NCBI GenBank assembly: GCA_934772445.1
Contig: CAKVMJ010000034.1
Location: 1-10,536, forward strand
Direction: 5' to 3'
Source: an uncultured Clostridia bacterium
GTDB lineage: Bacteria; Bacillota; Clostridia; Christensenellales; UBA1242
Length of the DNA: 10,536 nucleotides
Every line of letters begins with the position of its first letter. Position 1 is the first letter of the stretch. Below, in pieces: positions 7,546-10,536 of this stretch. A program made the translations under genes and the position numbers. The notes under the pieces are model-generated. The model was given only the letters and a program-made list of their open reading frames with translations. It was not told the DNA's origin and did not search any database.

Positions 7546-7592
7546 AAAGTAAATCCGCTAAGATATTTAGTGGATTTTTACTTTATTTTTTT
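7544..7592. terminator. bidirectional terminator between the hydrolase gene and the holin-like gene
   Basis: The inner stem TCCGCTAA (7554-7561) / TTAGTGGA (7567-7574) has one G-T wobble. It is extended by AAAGTAAA against TTTTTACTTT with a short bulge. On the plus strand a T run follows (from 7582); on the minus strand the run of A at 7544-7548 supplies the U tract. It lies exactly between two convergent genes and can serve both. Confidence 0.82.
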
Positions 7593-7599
7593 CAATATT

Positions 7600-7953
7600 C
7601 TATGAGTTATCTGAATCAATAAAGGAGTTATCACTGTTTTCTCCATTTATTTCTTCTGTTTCTTTAACATCTACTCCAAATTTTCGCATTTGTTTAAATA
7701 CTTGATTGAAACCTGTTGTAGAAAGTCCACTTACTCCACCAATCAAAATAGCAGTACCAATATCCGTTGCAGTAATAATTTCTGAATAAACACAAAAACA
7801 AATAATACCTAGAATTACACCGATCGAAAAAGCAATAATAGGAATAATTCTAATTAAAGTTTCATTATTTTTTGCAATTAACTTCTTGTATATTTCCATA
7901 ATTGAAAACACCAAGAAAACTATAATGGGTACACAGACAATTTCTAACATCAC
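7600..7953 (-). CDS. phage holin-like small membrane protein
   Basis: A 117-aa protein with three hydrophobic segments (about 4-20, 34-57 and 63-80) and a short hydrophilic acidic tail (about 96-117) that repeats S-D-N-S. The segment GGVSGLSTTGFNQVFKQ (72-88) resembles the conserved end of the last membrane helix in small holins from Firmicute phages. Holins open the membrane at lysis to release an endolysin; outside phages, related proteins are known in toxin or protein export. Translation can begin at GTG (7951-7953) or the adjacent ATG (7948-7950). AGAGG lies 8 nt before the GTG and 11 nt before the ATG, so GTG fits better. No endolysin, tail or other phage gene is nearby. The holin call rests on size, topology and one motif; it could be another small membrane protein. 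Confidence 0.55.
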   Translation of the reverse strand: MMLEIVCVPIIVFLVFSIMEIYKKLIAKNNETLIRIIPIIAFSIGVILGIICFCVYSEIITATDIGTAILIGGVSGLSTTGFNQVFKQMRKFGVDVKETEEINGENSDNSFIDSDNS

Positions 7954-7980
7954 TTATGTTACCTCTATTAGCAATTTGAT

Positions 7981-8001
7981 AAATGAGCATCTCGCTCATT
8001 T
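7981..8001. repeat. perfect hairpin in the leader of the holin-like gene
   Basis: AAATGAGC (7981-7988) and GCTCATTT (7994-8001) form a perfect 8-bp stem with a 5-nt loop. On the minus strand it lies between a perfect -10 hexamer TATAAT (8003-8008, with no good -35 box) and the ribosome site of the holin-like gene, so it would stand at the 5' end of that mRNA. On the plus strand a T-rich run follows, but no plus-strand gene ends here. Confidence 0.6.
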
Positions 8002-8045
8002 TATTATATTAACTAACAGTTCCTGTAAGTGAAATTATAGATTTT

Positions 8046-8082
8046 AAAAAAAATAAAAGCAGAGGACTACTCCCCGCCTTTA
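8046..8082 (-). terminator. terminator downstream of rarA
   Basis: On the minus strand, TAAAGGCGGGG (8082-8072) pairs with CCTCTGCTTTTA (8065-8054). The stem is about 11 bp including three G-U wobbles, with a loop of about 7 nt. Eight U residues follow (the A run at 8046-8053). The mismatches would be A-C if the plus strand were transcribed, so the hairpin works only for leftward transcripts. It ends the rarA transcript and separates it from the holin-like gene. The stretch between rarA's stop and this hairpin (8083-8192) is A+T-rich, and I see nothing else in it. Confidence 0.85.
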
Positions 8083-8192
8083 TTTAGCAATACCATATTT
8101 AATTTGAATTTCTAACCAATTTAATAATTTAAAATTAATTATTTTTTAGATAAAACTTAATTTTAAATATAAATCTTTATGTTAATTAATTT

Positions 8193-9425
8193 CTACTTAG
8201 ATTCTCTTCTTATAAAATACTTTCTATCTTTTAACGAATCTGGCAAATATTGTTGTTTTACATAACCACCATAGTCGTGAGGATATTTATAATATTTGCT
8301 TTGTGGCGTATGATTTCTTAAGTATGGTGGGATATTATCATCTGGATGGTTTTTTGCATCATCTTGAGCCATATTCATAGCAGTTACCACTCTATTATCC
8401 TTAGGCGATTCACACACATAAATTATTGCTTGAGTAAGTGCTAAATTTCCTTCAGGCATACCTAAATGATCAAGAGCATACAAACTAGCACAAGATTGAA
8501 GTAAACAATTTGGAGCCGATAAACCGCAATCTTCCGCAGAATGGCAGATTAATCTTCTACTTAATACTTGTGGTTCTATACCACCTTCTATAAGCCTATT
8601 TGCGTAATAAAGTGCTGCTGTTGAATCACTACCTCGAAGACTCTTACAGAATGCACTAAGCAAATCATAATAAACATCTTCATTAAGGCTTGTTGCCTTT
8701 TTTTGTAGGCATTCTGCAGTAATTTCTTTAGTTATTACTGTTTCCCCTTCCTTATTCATTGGAGTTGTTATAGCCCCAAGTTCAAGTCCTGTTAAAGCAC
8801 TTCTTACATCACCACCGCAAGCCGAAGCTAAATAAGTTAAAGCATCATCATCTATTTTTATATTATAAGCTTTAAGACCAATCTCAGATGTAATTGCTCT
8901 TTTTAAAACATTCTTTACATCTTCAATTCCTAATCTTTTAAATTCAAATACTGAACAACGAGAAACAATCGCTCTTGTCATACTATAACTAGGATTTTCA
9001 GTTGTGCAACCAATAAATATCAAATAACCATTTTCAAGTGCGGCAAGAAGAGAATCACTTTGAGCCTTACTCCATCTATGACATTCATCAAGTAATAAGT
9101 AAGTTTTCTGACCATATAATTCAAAGTCATTTTTTGCTTGCTCTATTACAGCCTTAACATCGGCTACACCACTTGATATAGCATTCAATTTCACAAATTT
9201 TGAATTACTTGTATCTGCAATGATTCTTGCAAGAGTTGTTTTGCCTGTTCCTGGAGGGCCATAGAATATTACACTAGGAACTCTTTTAGCTTCTATGAGT
9301 CTACGAAGCAATTTGCCTTCACCTAATATATGTTTCTGCCCAACAAATTCATCTAAGTTACTTGGCCTCATTTTTTCAGCCAATGGCTTTTTATCATTAT
9401 ATAAGTTTCCAAATAGATTATCCAA
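8193..9425 (-). CDS. rarA: RarA (MgsA) AAA+ ATPase, replication-associated recombination protein A
   Basis: A clamp-loader-like AAA+ ATPase that acts at stalled replication forks and interacts with SSB and DNA ends. The 410 aa match the family. The N-terminal signature PLAEKMRP is at 14-21, Walker A GPPGTGKT at 56-63, Walker B LLLDECH at 110-116, sensor 1 TTENPS at 141-146, the arginine finger in SR at 155-156 and sensor 2 GDVRSAL at 205-211. A C-terminal tetramerisation region follows, with the typical motif YPHDYGGYVKQQYLP (381-395). Most family members read DEIHR in Walker B; here it is DECHR, with the catalytic Asp-Glu kept. The start is TTG (9423-9425): AAGGAG lies 8 nt upstream and an in-frame TAA lies just before that, while the first ATG (residue 19) would cut the conserved PLAEKMRP. 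The gene has its own promoter and terminator. Confidence 0.95.
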   Translation of the reverse strand: MDNLFGNLYNDKKPLAEKMRPSNLDEFVGQKHILGEGKLLRRLIEAKRVPSVIFYGPPGTGKTTLARIIADTSNSKFVKLNAISSGVADVKAVIEQAKNDFELYGQKTYLLLDECHRWSKAQSDSLLAALENGYLIFIGCTTENPSYSMTRAIVSRCSVFEFKRLGIEDVKNVLKRAITSEIGLKAYNIKIDDDALTYLASACGGDVRSALTGLELGAITTPMNKEGETVITKEITAECLQKKATSLNEDVYYDLLSAFCKSLRGSDSTAALYYANRLIEGGIEPQVLSRRLICHSAEDCGLSAPNCLLQSCASLYALDHLGMPEGNLALTQAIIYVCESPKDNRVVTAMNMAQDDAKNHPDDNIPPYLRNHTPQSKYYKYPHDYGGYVKQQYLPDSLKDRKYFIRRESK

Positions 9426-9462
9426 CTTGAAATCTCCTTATCATTTAAACTTTTCCATATTA

Positions 9463-9491
9463 ATGATAACATTTTTTAAAAATTTTTTCAA
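9463..9491 (-). promoter_or_regulatory. promoter of rarA
   Basis: On the minus strand, TTGAAA (9486-9491), a 17-nt spacer and TATCAT (9463-9468), with a TG one base before the -10 box. Initiation near 9456 would leave a leader of about 30 nt carrying the AAGGAG ribosome site. The spacer is almost pure A/T, so this is a pattern match only. Confidence 0.55.
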
Positions 9492-9502
9492 CACATTATT
9501 AA

Positions 9503-10387
9503 TCAAAACTTAAACGAATGAACATTATAAAAATTTATTCCATTATAATTAATTTTTAGGTTTGAATTTGTAAAATCAATATTAAATTTTTTATCATTCA
9601 ATTCAAAAGAATATTTTAAAAAATCATTTACTTTATATATGTTTATAATATTCTTTTTTACCTCAACACCTAATAATTCATTAAATAATACACTATTGAA
9701 TTTATCATAATTTTTGGATAAATATAGTTCCTTTAAAGTAATAAATATATTTTCACTTAAATTGTAATAAAACTTATTCTCTGGTTTTAATGATTTAATG
9801 TTACGAATAAAATTGTTTACAATTCTTTGATTTGTTTTTAGATTTTTAATTTCTAAATCACTGATTGAATTATTTGCATAATATATATTTTTGACATCAT
9901 CATCACACTTTTTGTCATAAATACATACGGAATTGTTGTTTTTTAAACAGAAATAAATATCTAAGCAATTGTTTCGTTTGTATCTTTTTATTAAATTTAT
10001 AGAATTAAAATCTATTTGCATAGTATTTAAATAAAGAATATTTTTAAGTTGAAAAGTATTTAATGAATCTATTCTTAAAAGCAATTTACAAGAAATATTA
10101 GAAGAAAAAATTATTTTATCTATTAAAAAATATACCCTTAATATTTCCACATCTCCAACTATTCCTACATAATTATCTCTTGTTTTCCTTAACCATTTAA
10201 TAGGCAAGAACAACTTTTTAAAATAAAAGATTTTCAGCTTGTTTAAAACTGGAAAAATGTTATAATTAAAATAAAATATTTGTTTAGAAACTATCCTTGG
10301 TCTATATAATTTTTTAGATTTTAAAATAGACTTTTTATGAAATTTTAACCAAATAAATAATAATATAACTAAAATTAAAGTAATCAT
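9503..10387 (-). CDS. unrecognised A+T-rich protein with an N-terminal membrane anchor
   Basis: I do not recognise this 294-aa protein. Residues 2-14 are a hydrophobic helix, followed at once by a strongly basic stretch (K15 to K26: six Lys and one His in 12). By the positive-inside rule the bulk of the protein would then be cytoplasmic, held by one N-terminal anchor. The rest is mixed alpha/beta in character, with no nucleotide-binding, catalytic or metal motif that I can see. Composition is extreme: Asn, Lys, Ile, Leu, Phe and Tyr dominate, with one alanine and four glycines, unlike the neighbouring genes. The uninterrupted frame of 294 codons in such A+T-rich DNA argues that it is a real gene. 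No Shine-Dalgarno sequence precedes the ATG (10385-10387), and a GATAAT hexamer ends 8 nt upstream. It lies between rnpB's terminator and rarA. It could be a fast-evolving lineage-specific protein. Confidence 0.65.
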   Translation of the reverse strand: MITLILVILLFIWLKFHKKSILKSKKLYRPRIVSKQIFYFNYNIFPVLNKLKIFYFKKLFLPIKWLRKTRDNYVGIVGDVEILRVYFLIDKIIFSSNISCKLLLRIDSLNTFQLKNILYLNTMQIDFNSINLIKRYKRNNCLDIYFCLKNNNSVCIYDKKCDDDVKNIYYANNSISDLEIKNLKTNQRIVNNFIRNIKSLKPENKFYYNLSENIFITLKELYLSKNYDKFNSVLFNELLGVEVKKNIINIYKVNDFLKYSFELNDKKFNIDFTNSNLKINYNGINFYNVHSFKF

Positions 10388-10419
10388 ATTTAATTATTAT
10401 CAAATTTTAGAAGTTTAAC

Positions 10420-10456
10420 AAAAAAAAAAAAAAAGCAGGTAATAAAACCTACTTTT
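10420..10456 (-). terminator. terminator of rnpB
   Basis: On the minus strand, AAAGTAGGT (10455-10447) pairs with ACCTGCTTT (10440-10432), a 9-bp stem with one wobble and a 6-nt loop. It is followed by an unbroken run of 15 T (A on the plus strand, 10420-10434). It lies directly after the RNase P RNA. Confidence 0.9.
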
Positions 10457-10536
10457 AGGAAGTTAGAATAGCCATAAGCCGAGTTTTGTATTAGATGGTT
10501 ATCTATCTAGAACTATTGTTGCCAATAGTTTCAAGC
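10457..10536 (-). ncRNA. rnpB: RNase P RNA, 3' part (cut by the window edge), type A
   Basis: This is the catalytic RNA that matures the 5' ends of tRNAs; only the last 80 or so bases are present. Read on the minus strand, the conserved 3' segment ACAAAACTCGGCTTATGG appears (about 10489-10472), matching the universal ACAGAACCCGGCUUAU block. Before it is CTAGATAGATAACCATC, matching the CUAGAUGAAUGACUGUC segment of E. coli M1 RNA. Before that is a perfect 8-bp hairpin closed by a GCAA tetraloop (10511-10530), the P18 element. P18 marks type A RNA, found in Clostridia but not in Bacilli (type B). The rest of the gene continues beyond position 10536. The exact mature 3' end is uncertain by a few bases. 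Confidence 0.88.

Noticed and set aside
7872..8000. Short minus-strand frame starting at an ATG in the leader hairpin and overlapping the holin-like gene in another frame
   Set aside because: It has no ribosome site, is only about 43 codons, and overlaps a better-supported gene.
8083..8192. Possible remnant peptide on the minus strand between rarA and its terminator (reads LLNWLEIQIKYGIAK then stop)
   Set aside because: The frame is closed by a stop about 20 codons upstream and has no start codon or ribosome site; it is consistent with random A+T-rich sequence.
10420..10434. Run of 15 A as a phase-variation tract for the neighbouring gene
   Set aside because: It is the U tract of rnpB's terminator and lies upstream of, not inside, the next coding region.

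Overview
The window is low-GC DNA from a bacterium that looks like a Firmicute, most likely a Clostridia-type anaerobe. The evidence is a very A+T-rich background, strong AGGAGG-type ribosome binding sites, consensus housekeeping promoters (TTGACA-17-TATTAT), U-tract hairpin terminators, a tRNA gene with CCA encoded, and ribonuclease Y. The 3' end of RNase P RNA at the right edge has a P18 hairpin with a GCAA tetraloop. That is a type A feature which the type B RNAs of Bacilli and mycoplasmas lack, and so it favours Clostridia over Bacilli. The species cannot be named from the sequence.

Layout, left to right. A tRNA-Trp gene (+) faces ribonuclease Y (rny, -), and one long bidirectional hairpin terminator lies between them. 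Rny has its own consensus promoter. Next comes a divergent glycerol locus. Leftward runs a three-gene operon: a GlpA-type FAD/[2Fe-2S] glycerol-3-phosphate dehydrogenase, a second FAD/NAD(P)-type oxidoreductase, and a small DUF1667 cysteine-motif protein. It ends in a strong terminator. Rightward runs glycerol kinase (glpK), tightly coupled to a monoacylglycerol-lipase-like alpha/beta hydrolase, ending in a bidirectional terminator. Further right, all on the minus strand, are an orphan holin-like membrane protein, a strong terminator, the AAA+ ATPase RarA (TTG start), an unrecognised extremely A+T-rich gene with an N-terminal membrane anchor, and the terminator and 3' part of rnpB.

The glycerol genes form a coherent route: a glycerol ester is cut by the hydrolase, GlpK phosphorylates the glycerol, and the GlpA/GlpB-like/DUF1667 unit oxidises glycerol-3-phosphate to DHAP for glycolysis. 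There is no glycerol facilitator, no GlpC membrane anchor and no GlpP regulator in the window, and GlpK lacks the histidine that HPr phosphorylates in many Firmicutes. Both transcripts start in one roughly 180-bp region, which has a good promoter in each direction and an imperfect palindrome reaching both -35 boxes.

The remaining genes are RNA processing and genome maintenance housekeeping. The least explained items are the anchored A+T-rich protein beside rnpB, which has no Shine-Dalgarno sequence and may be leaderless, and the isolated holin-like gene, which has no phage genes around it. I see no CRISPR array, insertion sequence or complete mobile element.
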